Shown here piece after piece: positions 52,944 through 62,013 of a stretch of 64,000 nucleotides of DNA. The notes under the pieces were generated by a model that saw nothing but the letters and a program-made list of their open reading frames with translations, did no database searches and had not been told where the DNA came from. The translations under genes and the position numbers were made by a program. This DNA comes from Spirosoma aerolatum (GTDB lineage Bacteria; Bacteroidota; Bacteroidia; Cytophagales; Spirosomataceae): contig NZ_CP020104.1 of NCBI RefSeq assembly GCF_002056795.1, positions 6,891,501-6,955,500 of the forward strand, read 5' to 3'. Position 1 is the first letter of the stretch. Each line of letters begins with the position of its first letter.

Positions 52944-53302
52944 TGGCCTTCAAACTGAAACTGTCGCTAAAAAAAGGGGAAGTGGTTGCGCTGACTCGCT
53001 TTCTGGCCACGGAATTAGCCAGGGTGCCAATGGATGATTTAAGGGCGAATCCTGCTGATTACGTGATTATGTCAGCTATGTATGAACTCTATAGCAAAGT
53101 GAAGGAAAAAGCGGAGAACATCCGGCTTTTTCCTTCTAAGCGAAAAGGCGAACTGTACAGCATCACCATATCCCGAACGCAAGCCCTGGCTATTTGCTGT
53201 GTACTAGTGGATGTACCCGATCAGGGCAATTCTTTACAAACCTACGAGGCCAATTTTATCACGGGACTGATCGGCACCATCCATCAAACATTTTTGATCT
53301 GA
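52943..53302 (+). CDS. Hypothetical early protein
   Basis: 119 aa from ATG 52943, translationally coupled to the membrane protein. Helical start (LKKGEVVALTRFLATELARV), then ITISRTQALAICCVLVDVP. No family recognised. Confidence 0.55.
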   Translation: MAFKLKLSLKKGEVVALTRFLATELARVPMDDLRANPADYVIMSAMYELYSKVKEKAENIRLFPSKRKGELYSITISRTQALAICCVLVDVPDQGNSLQTYEANFITGLIGTIHQTFLI

Positions 53303-53328
53303 TACCAAACAATTTATCTGTTTTTGAG

Positions 53329-53637
53329 ATGCATCGTTTTTGTCTATATTTAGCGTTACTTCTGTGCTGGCCCTTATTCGCCCACCGTAACGCTACTCAG
53401 ACCTTGAAAAACCTTCCTGCTGACACGGTAGCCGTGTCCAATGCGGAACGCCGGAATCAGGCGATCCGTGATGAATTTGCCAGGCAGAAAAGCCGTGGTG
53501 TGCAATCCCGCTACATCATTATTGATCTGGCGTACCGCTTCTACCTGGAAGAATCTACCGTTGAAAGTATCGTCTGGAAACGGGGGCGCTATGGCGCTTC
53601 GGTTGGCCCACGAACCCGTGAGCTGGTGGCTGCATGA
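53329..53637 (+). CDS. Mor/HTH-like protein with a signal-like start
   Basis: 102 aa from ATG 53329. The first 20 residues (RFCLYLALLLCWPLFAH) look like a signal peptide, yet the rest (RNQAIRDEFARQKSRGVQSR, RFYLEESTVESIVWKRG) has the helix-turn-helix style of the Mor-like activators that start Mu middle/late transcription. Starting later, near residue 35, would give a plain HTH protein. Overlaps the next gene by ATGA. Confidence 0.45.
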   Translation: MHRFCLYLALLLCWPLFAHRNATQTLKNLPADTVAVSNAERRNQAIRDEFARQKSRGVQSRYIIIDLAYRFYLEESTVESIVWKRGRYGASVGPRTRELVAA

Positions 53638-54149
53638 TCCAATATGTTCTCAATCAACCCAAACCCCTACCTGTTCCCCCAACAGGAAAATACGAGGTTA
53701 TGAAGAAACGGTACTCTATTACGTCCACGTCCTTCGAAGGCGAACTGTCGTTCTGTTACAACGAGGAAGGCATATTGACAGGCTTTTTCAACGATGCGGA
53801 TTTGTCAATCGACCATCTGAACTACTTCCATAAAAACTTTCCAGTCGTCGAAAAGCTACTGGAAGCAATGGCGGGAAATAGTTCAACGCTGACGATTCGC
53901 TTGACGACTCAGGAAGTAACGTTTGACCAGTTCTGGGATGCCTATGGCATGAAGATCGACAAACAGGATGCTATTAAAGCCTGGGAGAAGATGAGTGAAG
54001 AGGATCGCATTCAGGCATTTGAGCGGATACCCTCGTATAACTACTTTCTGGCGATCCGCAAGAATCAGGAAAAAATGTACCCGGCAACGTATCTGCGTGG
54101 CAAATGGGACAATGACTATAAGGCACTGGCTAAAGCCATCAAAGCGTAA
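53634..54149 (+). CDS. Replisome-organiser-like phage protein
   Basis: 171 aa. The C-terminal block TFDQFWDAYGMKIDKQDAIK, then MSEEDRIQAFERIPSYNYFL and YPATYLRGKWDND follows the end of phage replication-organiser or helicase-loader proteins, with FWxxY and PATYLR. The N-terminal half is unassigned. Last gene of the rightward early operon. Confidence 0.55.
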   Translation: MIQYVLNQPKPLPVPPTGKYEVMKKRYSITSTSFEGELSFCYNEEGILTGFFNDADLSIDHLNYFHKNFPVVEKLLEAMAGNSSTLTIRLTTQEVTFDQFWDAYGMKIDKQDAIKAWEKMSEEDRIQAFERIPSYNYFLAIRKNQEKMYPATYLRGKWDNDYKALAKAIKA

Positions 54150-54168
54150 AGTATACGTTATAGGTTGT

Positions 54169-54201
54169 AAAAAGCCTCACTGGATTCCAGTGAGGCTTTT
54201 T
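54169..54201. terminator. Bidirectional terminator between early and late operons
   Basis: Stem 54169-54183 with 54187-54201 (15 bp, 3-nt loop), with T/A runs on both sides so it works in both directions. It divides the rightward early from the leftward late transcription unit. Confidence 0.9.
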
Positions 54202-54234
54202 TGTGACCTGTGAGAAATTGATAGGCAAAGGTAA

Positions 54235-55958
54235 TCAAATGCAGTTGACCAAAATATCATCGATCAACAGGCTTCTATCCGTATCGGAACTGCCAGCTAC
54301 CCAGTTGTTCAGGTTGATAACGATAGCCAGGTGTGTAGCCCAACTAGGCGCTTCGATGCTGTCTTCACCCGTACCGATCAGCGTCCAGTCGGTGGCTGAG
54401 GACGGGAAGGTAACTGTAAAATTGGAATGGTATTCCAGCCGGGTACACGACGGGAATCCACGTGCATCCAGGCGGTAACCACCAGCGTACATAAAACTGA
54501 TGTAATTATCTCCCCCCACCACGCCGGGTTTTTTATAATAGAATGCGGCTATAACCCGGCTTTTGTGGACAATGGGAACAAATACCGTTGCCGTACAAAG
54601 GGAGCCTGGCCCGTATAATTTTCTGATGCGTAAGCACTTGCCGGACCTGCCCCCACTCACCTGATCCAGGGTGCAATTGTCATCGGTGAAGCGGTCAGTT
54701 TGCGATGCGGCCCCCTGGGTTCCCTGGGCAATCCAGTCGTCAAGGATCGTGCTGGCTTCAAAGCTACCATCCAACATCAGATTAGCCCCATCGGAGGCAA
54801 ACAGCGTAGAGGTAGCATACTGGTAGCTGTGAATATTCGTCAGCTTTACAGCGTCCGAATTGGCCAGTCGTCCAGATGATGCCAGTAGGCCATTGATATG
54901 GACATTATTGACCCTTAGTGAGGTGCCTAGCGCGGGGTTGATAGCTGAATAAAAGTAGTAATCCGGTTTGGGGTTGGTGGCCAGATCACCCGTACAAATG
55001 ATCTCACTACTTTCAATGCTCAGGTAAGCCCCGTTGTTATTATCAACCCGGAATGGACGAGTAGTAAAGCCTGACGATTCGTAGTGGTTCAGGTGACCAT
55101 AATAGCGCCCTTGTTTCACCCAAATATTGTACGTCTCAAAATCGTGCGAGCAATTGCTTTCGTAGGTGTCACTGTTCGGGTTGTCGATAGTGCAACCTCC
55201 TCCATTGTAAAAGTTGCAGTTTTCAAAGGCGTTACGCTCCCCGCAATTGGTGCCGCCTTGCACCTCGTAATGCTCGCTATTCCCCAGAAATCGCAGTCTC
55301 GAAATTTGACCAGATAGGTATTGTTTCCAAACACCACACCCCGACCAAAATAGTGAACGTTGAGTCGTTCGAATAGCAAATGGGAAATGCCGGGTTCAAT
55401 GGATCGGTTGAGATACAGACAGTCGGTGGTGCCAGCTCCTGACGGCCCGACCAGTTCCAGTCCGCTCATAACCTTTAAAATGCTCTGTCGGTAGGGCGAT
55501 CCTGATGCCGTATTGGTAATGGTTATCGCTACCTGCGTTCCGCTCAGGGTGCTACTACTCCAGGTCAGTACTGCGTTATCACCTACGATCTGTACCTTAC
55601 TTATGTCCAGGGTAAGTGGCCCGGCAGGTGTCCAGGAGCCTGCCACGTAAAGGGTTCGGCCTAGTAGGGCGGCTGCTGACAGGGCGACTTCGATGGTGGA
55701 AAAATCGGAAGCTGACAGCCATGTTTTGGGCACGTAGCGCCATAGGCAAGTGCTGTCCGAATGGGTTAGGTAAACCAGCCCATCGGCGGTGTTACTGCCT
55801 TTGCTGACTTTCTGGTAACAACGTCCATCGACGGTTTGCAGGCTGGTGGCTGGACCTGTATAGGCGGTCAGGCTGGCGTTGTCCATCATGACCGCACCGA
55901 CTAAATGCGGATCAATTAGGGTTTGTCCTCCTGTTGAATTGCGTGATACTATTTTCAT
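54235..55958 (-). pseudogene. Tail spike (beta-helix) gene with a frameshift in a G tract
   Basis: The first part from ATG 55958 reads MKIVSRNSTGGQTLIDPHLV to KFRDCDFWG; the second frame continues NSEHYEVQGGTNCGERNAFE and ENCNFYNGGGCTIDN to a stop at 54235. The switch falls at four G (CCCC at 55282-55285 on the plus strand); five would restore one protein of about 574 aa. It has a parallel beta-helix start and a carbohydrate-binding-like end. It may be a sequencing slip, a mutation or a phase-variable switch. Confidence 0.7.
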
Positions 55959-56027
55959 CCTACGGTGGGTTAAACAAATGGCCGAACCAGTAGGCCCGGC
56001 CATTTGGCTTGTGAGTAAATCAGAAAG

Positions 56028-56555
56028 TTAACCGAGTTCGGCGGCTTCCTCGATGCTGACCATGAGTTCGGTAGCAGATTTGGCCACGCCTACAAACTGA
56101 ACGATCTTACCCGTTCCGGTTGTGGGCGGGGTGGTCGTAATGCCGCCAGCTACGGTGTCCGACAGGTAATAGTCCGCGTCAGGTGTCAGGCCCGATAGAC
56201 CCCCCAGAACTCCATTGTCAAAATAAACAGTAACGGCATCACCCGTAGAATACGCCTGGGTAACGTACCCAATAGCTTTGGTGCCCTTCGCGGTTGCTAC
56301 TGCTTTCCGCACTTTGTAGCCTGACGAATTATACAGGTTGACGAAACCAACTGTCAGCGATTCGGTAGCGGTGGCCGTGACGCTAAGGATGCCAAAACCG
56401 TTCGGCATAAGGGATGCGTCTAGTCGGCCAGTGGTGGCATCGGTTGCGACCAGCTTGCCGCCATCGGCAGAACCGCTACTGGAGGTAATACCTTCGATAA
56501 ATTTCTTACCCCCACCAGCTACGAGGGTCATAAAACGTTGGATTGGATTTGGCAT
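56028..56555 (-). CDS. Tail fibre/decoration-like protein
   Basis: 175 aa, Gly/Thr-rich, with SLMPNGFGILSVTATATESL and GLTPDADYYLSDTVAGGI; the C-terminal half resembles the next protein. Probably a trimeric surface or receptor-binding component. No specific family recognised. Confidence 0.55.
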   Translation of the reverse strand: MPNPIQRFMTLVAGGGKKFIEGITSSSGSADGGKLVATDATTGRLDASLMPNGFGILSVTATATESLTVGFVNLYNSSGYKVRKAVATAKGTKAIGYVTQAYSTGDAVTVYFDNGVLGGLSGLTPDADYYLSDTVAGGITTTPPTTGTGKIVQFVGVAKSATELMVSIEEAAELG

Positions 56556-56594
56556 TTTGAATTGATTTACGGTGGAAAAATTGATTAAAAAAAC

Positions 56595-57050
56595 TCACAG
56601 GGTAACCGGATCGTCCGGGCGAAGTAAGAGGGTACTGCTGTTAATGGCCTTGCCGAGCGTCTGGAGAATCCGGCCCGTCGATAGGTCGGGCGATGAGGTC
56701 AACGCGCCATTGCTACCCACATGGTAAACGGCTCCAGGCGTCAGGTTCCAGCCGGGTACGTTGACCAGGCCATCGGGCTGAACGACCACGAACTGTCCCA
56801 TTACGGCGGATGTCTGGGCGATTCCTGCCAGGGCGTAGGCGTGAGCCGGATTGTTGATATTATACTTATAGGCTACTCCGTTCACGTTGGCCACGGCGGT
56901 GCCTAGTATAATGTTTTCCCCGATGGGTAGGATCAGGATTTCACCCGTTCCGCCAATGGAGCCGGAAAACACGGAATTGGCAATGGGTTCGTTAGGCTCC
57001 AGATTGACGACATTCGGGGCTTCGGGTTTTACGTCGATGGTAGTGGCCAT
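56595..57050 (-). CDS. Tail fibre/decoration-like protein
   Basis: 151 aa, beta-rich and Asn-rich (NNPAHAYALAGIAQTSAVMG, NLTPGAVYHVGSNGALTSSP). The LTPGxxYHVxxNG part matches LTPDADYYLSD in the neighbouring protein, so the two share a domain, probably on the virion surface. Confidence 0.55.
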   Translation of the reverse strand: MATTIDVKPEAPNVVNLEPNEPIANSVFSGSIGGTGEILILPIGENIILGTAVANVNGVAYKYNINNPAHAYALAGIAQTSAVMGQFVVVQPDGLVNVPGWNLTPGAVYHVGSNGALTSSPDLSTGRILQTLGKAINSSTLLLRPDDPVTL

Positions 57051-57053
57051 GAT

Positions 57054-57524
57054 CTAAGAATTTGCTGTTTCTTCATTCGGTTTTACCCGAATAACGATAT
57101 TGGGAAAGCCGCCGTTGATGGCTGTTAGTGCTGCCTGTTTCTTGGGCAAACTCAGAATAGCTCCAAGTGTAAACTCCATTTCCTGTTGATCGAAGAAATC
57201 AACCAGCCAGGGGCCAGCAAATACGATGGTTTCCAGTGTCCCATTCAGTACAAACGCGTTTTCAAACCCCTGCGCTTTCCAGGCTTTCAAGGCTTCTTCG
57301 TCGAATCCTTCGGGCACTGGCTGCATGTGTACGTACGTCAATCGCCCTTCGGCTTTACCTGTATCATAGGGGCCATCGGACGACAGATTGACATGGTATT
57401 CAGGACGCTTTTTCACACTGCCTGTCGAGATGAGGTAGGCTATGTCCTGCTCTGAAAAGTTGTGCCAATCCGTTTTCAGCAGAAAGGGGTTGGCGGCAAA
57501 GTAGTCGAGTAGTTCGGTTGTCAT
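57054..57524 (-). CDS. Phage structural protein, unassigned
   Basis: 156 aa, mixed alpha/beta (KTDWHNFSEQDIAYLIS, FEEALKAWKAQGFENAFVLN-type text). No family recognised. Lies 3 bp from the next late gene, within the fibre cluster. Confidence 0.5.
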   Translation of the reverse strand: MTTELLDYFAANPFLLKTDWHNFSEQDIAYLISTGSVKKRPEYHVNLSSDGPYDTGKAEGRLTYVHMQPVPEGFDEEALKAWKAQGFENAFVLNGTLETIVFAGPWLVDFFDQQEMEFTLGAILSLPKKQAALTAINGGFPNIVIRVKPNEETANS

Positions 57525-57537
57525 TAGTTGGATGAGG

Positions 57538-59457
57538 TTATGAGAAGGCTACACTCGATTTGATCGTACCACCATCGTTACAGTACCATTTGATTGTGCC
57601 TGATGTGGTGTTTTTCCAAAGGATTGACTTACCTGAAGGAAGGTCTGTCGTTGTAGGGTCTGCGGAACCGGATGCGAAATTGAAACTCATGGAGCCGTTG
57701 ACCTGTAATTTGTCGCGGGTGTTGTTGGTCGTTGTGTTGATCATTAGTTCACCACTAACAGCGAACCGCCCCCATTCCGTAGCTGCCTGATTATCAGCAT
57801 TAGCCGACGCAATGGAGTTGAACGTCAAATCTCCTGATGTGGTTGGCTTAACAACCACGCCTTTCAAGCCTCTGGTGCGAAACGTAGCATTACCAGTACC
57901 TGCCTGCGCGAAAAAGGCGAGAAATGGATTGCCTGTAGTCGATTCATGCCCCAGCGTCGCCAGGTATCCCGTCGTTGGATGCCCCCACTCAAAGTCGTTC
58001 GCATTCGCGTTGCTATTCTTGCGTGCAGTAATCAACGCATCTGACTCGGAAGCTACCGTTCCTGGATTAAGCCTGCTTGGATTGCTCCACTCCGCATACA
58101 CGTTCGTGCCATCGCTAAACAGCCTGATTTCGATTACACTGCCCGATGCCGTAGGGAATGTGGGTGTAGTCGAATTCGGCCACTTCCAGTTCGTTCCGAA
58201 ACTAAGCGTATGCCCTGCTCCGCCAATCGTTACCAGTAGTATGCCCTGCTGACCAAAGCTGAGTCCAGTCGGATTGGCAAACGTACAGTTCCCCGATGTG
58301 GTGACGTTAAAGACGTTGATCGCTGTTGACCACGCCCAACTGATGCTACCCGATGCGGACGAATTCGTGGTCGTCGTGACCGGGTTGCCGGTAATGGCTA
58401 TATCGCCAGTGCCAGTAATTGAATTGCTGTTGATCGTCTTAAACGTTGGCGTACCTGTCAAATCCGAATAAGCACCGGTGAAGGCGACTGTTTTTAGATC
58501 CGTCAGGAATTTAACCACCTTGCCCCATGCTGTTAAGAGGCTATCCGTATCAACAGGCAGTACCCGCGACACGGCTGCAACAAGGCCCGTCAGCAGCGTA
58601 GAACGGACGCGTGTTTCGGTAAAATACTTGTTGGTGCCGCCTTCCGTCAGGCTGTCAGTCGAGGTTACAGCCGTTGCATTCGACGCAATACCATTCAGCT
58701 TGTTGAGTAGCGCCGTGGTGAAATCCTCTGTGGATAACCCTTTGCCAGTCACCTTATCGACTTTGCCCGTTAATGCAGCCGTGATGGTGGCCGCAAAATT
58801 TGGATCGTCGCCCAGTGCATCAGCCAGCTCCTTTAGTGTATCGAGCGTACCCGGTGCCGAATTGACCAGATTGTTAATTGCTGTACTAATCAGCGTGTTT
58901 ACCTGACTGGTCGTACTGTAGGGTGTCAGGTCGTTGGCCGTTGCGCCTGACTGAATCCCGTTTAGTTTATTGAGGAGTGTCGTTGTGAAATTCTCCTGAG
59001 AAAGCCCCTTGCCCGTTTCTTTATCCTGTTTTCCTGACAGTAAAGTCGTCACCGTCGTTGCAAAATTGGGGTCGTTGCCCAGAGCCGCTGCAATCTCATT
59101 AAAGGTATCCAGTAGGCCCGGTGCTCCACCAATCAACGTATTGATGGCTGACTGAATGGCTGCATTCATCTGACTGGTTGTACTGTATCCAGCCTGTAGG
59201 GTTGTTAACAGCACATAGCTTGTCAGTAGGCTATTTACCTGTGTTTTGGTGTAATAGTTTTCCAGGTTGGTTTCGCCTAGTTGCGCATCCTGGATGAGTT
59301 GGGCAATAATGTCCTCATCCATTATCGGGATTGGTTCACCCGCGTCAGACGTAATATAGCCTTTAGCGAAATCGCCTGATTTGACCAGATAGATCGTGTT
59401 GGGATCAGGCAGGTCGGGTAGGGCTAAAACTTTATTGATTCGTATCCGCATTACCAT
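57538..59457 (-). CDS. Tail fibre protein with internal repeats
   Basis: 639 aa. Two tandem repeats of about 80 residues, each with ALGNDPNFATTVTTLLSGK- or ALGDDPNFAATITAALTGK-type text and KGLSxENFTTxLLNKLNGI, as in phage tail-fibre repeats, then a Gly/Thr/Ser-rich shaft and a distal domain. Recognises the host surface. The preceding gene ends at TAATG overlapping the start region (59449-59457). Confidence 0.75.
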   Translation of the reverse strand: MVMRIRINKVLALPDLPDPNTIYLVKSGDFAKGYITSDAGEPIPIMDEDIIAQLIQDAQLGETNLENYYTKTQVNSLLTSYVLLTTLQAGYSTTSQMNAAIQSAINTLIGGAPGLLDTFNEIAAALGNDPNFATTVTTLLSGKQDKETGKGLSQENFTTTLLNKLNGIQSGATANDLTPYSTTSQVNTLISTAINNLVNSAPGTLDTLKELADALGDDPNFAATITAALTGKVDKVTGKGLSTEDFTTALLNKLNGIASNATAVTSTDSLTEGGTNKYFTETRVRSTLLTGLVAAVSRVLPVDTDSLLTAWGKVVKFLTDLKTVAFTGAYSDLTGTPTFKTINSNSITGTGDIAITGNPVTTTTNSSASGSISWAWSTAINVFNVTTSGNCTFANPTGLSFGQQGILLVTIGGAGHTLSFGTNWKWPNSTTPTFPTASGSVIEIRLFSDGTNVYAEWSNPSRLNPGTVASESDALITARKNSNANANDFEWGHPTTGYLATLGHESTTGNPFLAFFAQAGTGNATFRTRGLKGVVVKPTTSGDLTFNSIASANADNQAATEWGRFAVSGELMINTTTNNTRDKLQVNGSMSFNFASGSADPTTTDLPSGKSILWKNTTSGTIKWYCNDGGTIKSSVAFS

Positions 59458-59822
59458 TCAATGTTATCAAGTTCGCTAGGTGCTTCATCGTCATTCAGGG
59501 TAAAGCTGGGCTTGACGATAAACCATCCTCTAAATACATTTTCCATCGCACTACCAGCAATCTCCACTAGGTCATACTGGTAGCAGCCTGTAGGGATACC
59601 CATTTGGGCGGGTGTTTTGAGTAGCCGGACCGCTCTAGTCAGAATGGTCAGGCCGTGATCGACCGCAAAGGATAGCAAAACCGTGTCATCCCGTTTCTTG
59701 ACGGTCATCTTGTAATTTTTACCTACCGTATCCCGATTTAGATTTACAGTTAGATCAAAGGTTCGGTTGGCTGGACATTCAATCGTGAGTTCGGCGGATT
59801 CGTCCGTGTTGATGAGGTTCAT
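59451..59822 (-). CDS. Baseplate/fibre-associated protein, tentative
   Basis: 123 aa, all-beta style (LTIECPANRTFDLTVNLNRD, MTVKKRDDTVLLSFAVDHGL), like the N-terminal sandwich of baseplate upper proteins that anchor fibres. It overlaps both neighbours by a few bases. Confidence 0.5.
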   Translation of the reverse strand: MNLINTDESAELTIECPANRTFDLTVNLNRDTVGKNYKMTVKKRDDTVLLSFAVDHGLTILTRAVRLLKTPAQMGIPTGCYQYDLVEIAGSAMENVFRGWFIVKPSFTLNDDEAPSELDNIEW

Positions 59823-60277
59823 CGCTTGACCATTGAGAGTTTAAAGACATACCGAAACAGAAAGAAGATTCCGGCCAGGATCAATAAGGCCAGCATGATC
59901 CAGAAACCTTTCTTGTACCAGGACGAAACCCCGAAGGTGGCGATAGGTGGGCAATTGGCCTTGATTTCCCGGTAGATCGTATCCGGCTTGCATTCCGCCT
60001 TGACAGTGGTTGTTCTGGCATTACGGTCCACGGTCAGTCTGGCGCGTCCCTGCTGGAACACATCATGGATCACAGTCGTGTCGGTGCGGTAGCCCTTCGC
60101 AATCGAATCACCTGGAATGATTACCGTATCGCGGACAACGATGTGGGTAGAGTCTTTTGCCAGGTGGCCAAACTTGCGAAGGGCTTTGTTGTAGGTCATG
60201 CAGCCCGAAACAAAAATGGATAGGGCAAACAGGAGTAAGAGGTTGACCAGGATCAGGCCAAAGCGTTCAGTTTTCAT
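59819..60277 (-). CDS. Candidate unimolecular spanin
   Basis: 152 aa. Signal with lipobox SIFVSGC near residue 26, a periplasmic middle, and a C-terminal membrane helix (FWIMLALLILAGIFFLFRYV) ending in basic residues. An outer-membrane lipid anchor plus an inner-membrane C-terminal helix in one chain is the layout of u-spanins such as T1 gp11, which fuse the two membranes at lysis. No endolysin or holin is recognised beside it. Confidence 0.5.
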   Translation of the reverse strand: MKTERFGLILVNLLLLFALSIFVSGCMTYNKALRKFGHLAKDSTHIVVRDTVIIPGDSIAKGYRTDTTVIHDVFQQGRARLTVDRNARTTTVKAECKPDTIYREIKANCPPIATFGVSSWYKKGFWIMLALLILAGIFFLFRYVFKLSMVKR

Positions 60278-60750
60278 GATTCATTGGGGTTTACAAGTTG
60301 CGGATTGATTTTTAAGCTGACTGTTTTGAGGCTGTAGGTGCGTTCTTTCTTGTACTGGACTAAAAAGGTCTGTTCGACCACATAAAAGCTGTCTACCGGA
60401 TAGTCGCGGTATTTGGTGCGGGACAAAACGCCAGGCACGTTCTGAACCGCATCATCGATGCTATCACCTAGCTCCAGTGCCTTCAGGTTTTCAAACAGGA
60501 GCGGTTCGGTCAGGTGGGTCTGGGCAGGTAAGCGAAGTACCAGCTTTACGGTTACGGTGCCATCGCCTATCTGAGCCCGGCTACTGCCCTGGCTCCAGGT
60601 GATTTCGGAATTGCCAATCAGGATGCCCGGTGTAATGATGCTGTTGTACCGCTCCGGGTCGTCTAACTGCCCTTTATCCAGGTCGAACCAGCGAAGGACT
60701 TTGACCTGTTTTTTGATCGCTTCTGCGATGGTTGAATACGATTTAAACAT
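60274..60750 (-). CDS. Phage neck/tail-completion-type protein, unassigned
   Basis: 158 aa, with VKVLRWFDLDKGQLDDPERY at the start and strands VTVKLVLRLPAQT and YYVVEQTFLVQYKK-type text after. Placement after gpG suggests a neck or tail-completion role, but no family is recognised. Overlaps the spanin gene by ATGA. Confidence 0.45.
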   Translation of the reverse strand: MFKSYSTIAEAIKKQVKVLRWFDLDKGQLDDPERYNSIITPGILIGNSEITWSQGSSRAQIGDGTVTVKLVLRLPAQTHLTEPLLFENLKALELGDSIDDAVQNVPGVLSRTKYRDYPVDSFYVVEQTFLVQYKKERTYSLKTVSLKINPQLVNPNES

Positions 60751-60771
60751 GGTTTAAATGGCCTATAAGCA

Positions 60772-61200
60772 TTATTGGAAAATCCGGTCCAGGGCTTTTT
60801 CGAAATCTTTTATAATCCCATCAATAAGGGCTTTGGATTCGCCCATGAACTGGCGCTGGGGCATCCCGTCCAGTCCTTCGTTATGGCGCTGGGCGTAGGC
60901 TTTGTCCGAGCTAAATACAACTCCCTCGCTGTCCTCTTCACCTGTAACCGAGCGCATCAGCTCACCCGTGTCGTAAAGGATGCCAGGTAAGCTGCCGTTC
61001 CGTCTTCGCTTCTGCTTTTTCCGGGCCTCGCTGATGTCTGGCCACTTCTCCAGCGTTTCGTCGGTGAAGCCTTCATTTCGAAACGAGTCCTTAAAATGCT
61101 TCACCCCTTTGACCCGAATGATGGTCCGGGCTTTGGCCTGGAGAAACTGCCGGGCGGCTTCGGTTCGGCGCTGAAAATCCTCCGGTGAATAGTTACCCAT
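60772..61200 (-). CDS. Mu gpG-like virion morphogenesis protein
   Basis: 142 aa. KGVKHFKDSFRNEGFTDETL, then SLPGILYDTGELMRSVTGEE and YAQRHNEGLDGMPQRQFMGE are the hallmarks of the phage virion morphogenesis family (Mu gpG/HK97 gp10-like), which link head and tail. Its start overlaps the MuF-like gene end. Confidence 0.85.
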   Translation of the reverse strand: MGNYSPEDFQRRTEAARQFLQAKARTIIRVKGVKHFKDSFRNEGFTDETLEKWPDISEARKKQKRRRNGSLPGILYDTGELMRSVTGEEDSEGVVFSSDKAYAQRHNEGLDGMPQRQFMGESKALIDGIIKDFEKALDRIFQ

Positions 61201-61996
61201 TGCTTGCCAGGTCTTCGCCAGCCTGGTCGATCTTCCGGCGCTGGGCGTCGCTCAGATCGGCACTATAGGGATGGCTTTTGCTAAAGAGTTCGCCCGTGAT
61301 CCCGGCATTGTGATCTAATCCAGGCTGGGGGGTTGGACTGTTAGCCGGAACAGGGGTTGGGTCTTCGTCGGATTGTTCGACACCGCACTGACAGTTAAAG
61401 GCGCTGGGTGGATAATGATGCACCCAGAACGAATCATTAATCGGTCTAACCACGCCATAGTAGGGCTTATGCTCATCCCTGGGCGTTGCGGCCATTGAGG
61501 GCAGATACTTCAGGTTTGGATACAGATCACTATCGGCCTCGTATTGCTGCCAAAGGCTGGCACTACGCGCCGAAGCAATGGCGGTCTGATATTCTACCTT
61601 CAACCAGACATCGTTATAGTTGCCAACGACCGCTTTAGCCAGGCTTCTGAACTGTCGCCAGGTGCGCGTCTTGCCGTTGTCATCAGCCAGCAATTTCGCC
61701 AGGTCTTCGCGCTGTCGGTAGCTCTTTCGGGCCGCAAACCAGGCACCCGATTTTTTTAGCTGCTGGGCAAAGGCATGATTGGGTTTACCGTATTCAATTC
61801 GCCCATAGCCTTCATCTACCGCCGTGGCCAATGATTCATAGGTGATCTTGAACAGGTTCGGTTCAACCAGTCCGGTAAAGCCGTTGAATATATTTTTCAG
61901 CGCATCGACAACCAGCCGTTTGATGTTGAGGCCAGGCAGACGGAAACTAGCCAGTTCGACATGACCGTGGTTGTGGGCCTGGTATAGCCTGGTAAT
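61193..61996 (-). CDS. MuF-like phage head morphogenesis protein, unusual start
   Basis: About 267 aa if begun at ATT 61996. Text such as RSASLWQQYEADSDLYPNLK, HYPPSAFNCQCGVEQSD (the MuF Cys/His end motif) identifies the family. The only ordinary start, TTG 61831, would cut off 55 clearly protein-like residues (LYQAHNHGHVELASF, GFTGLVEPNLFKI). GGAG lies 5 nt before ATT 61996, and the frame stays open into the portal gene, so ATT start or frameshift from the portal are both possible. Confidence 0.7.
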   Translation of the reverse strand: MTRLYQAHNHGHVELASFRLPGLNIKRLVVDALKNIFNGFTGLVEPNLFKITYESLATAVDEGYGRIEYGKPNHAFAQQLKKSGAWFAARKSYRQREDLAKLLADDNGKTRTWRQFRSLAKAVVGNYNDVWLKVEYQTAIASARSASLWQQYEADSDLYPNLKYLPSMAATPRDEHKPYYGVVRPINDSFWVHHYPPSAFNCQCGVEQSDEDPTPVPANSPTPQPGLDHNAGITGELFSKSHPYSADLSDAQRRKIDQAGEDLASNG

Positions 61997-62013
61997 AGTG
62001 GCTCCGAAATCGG

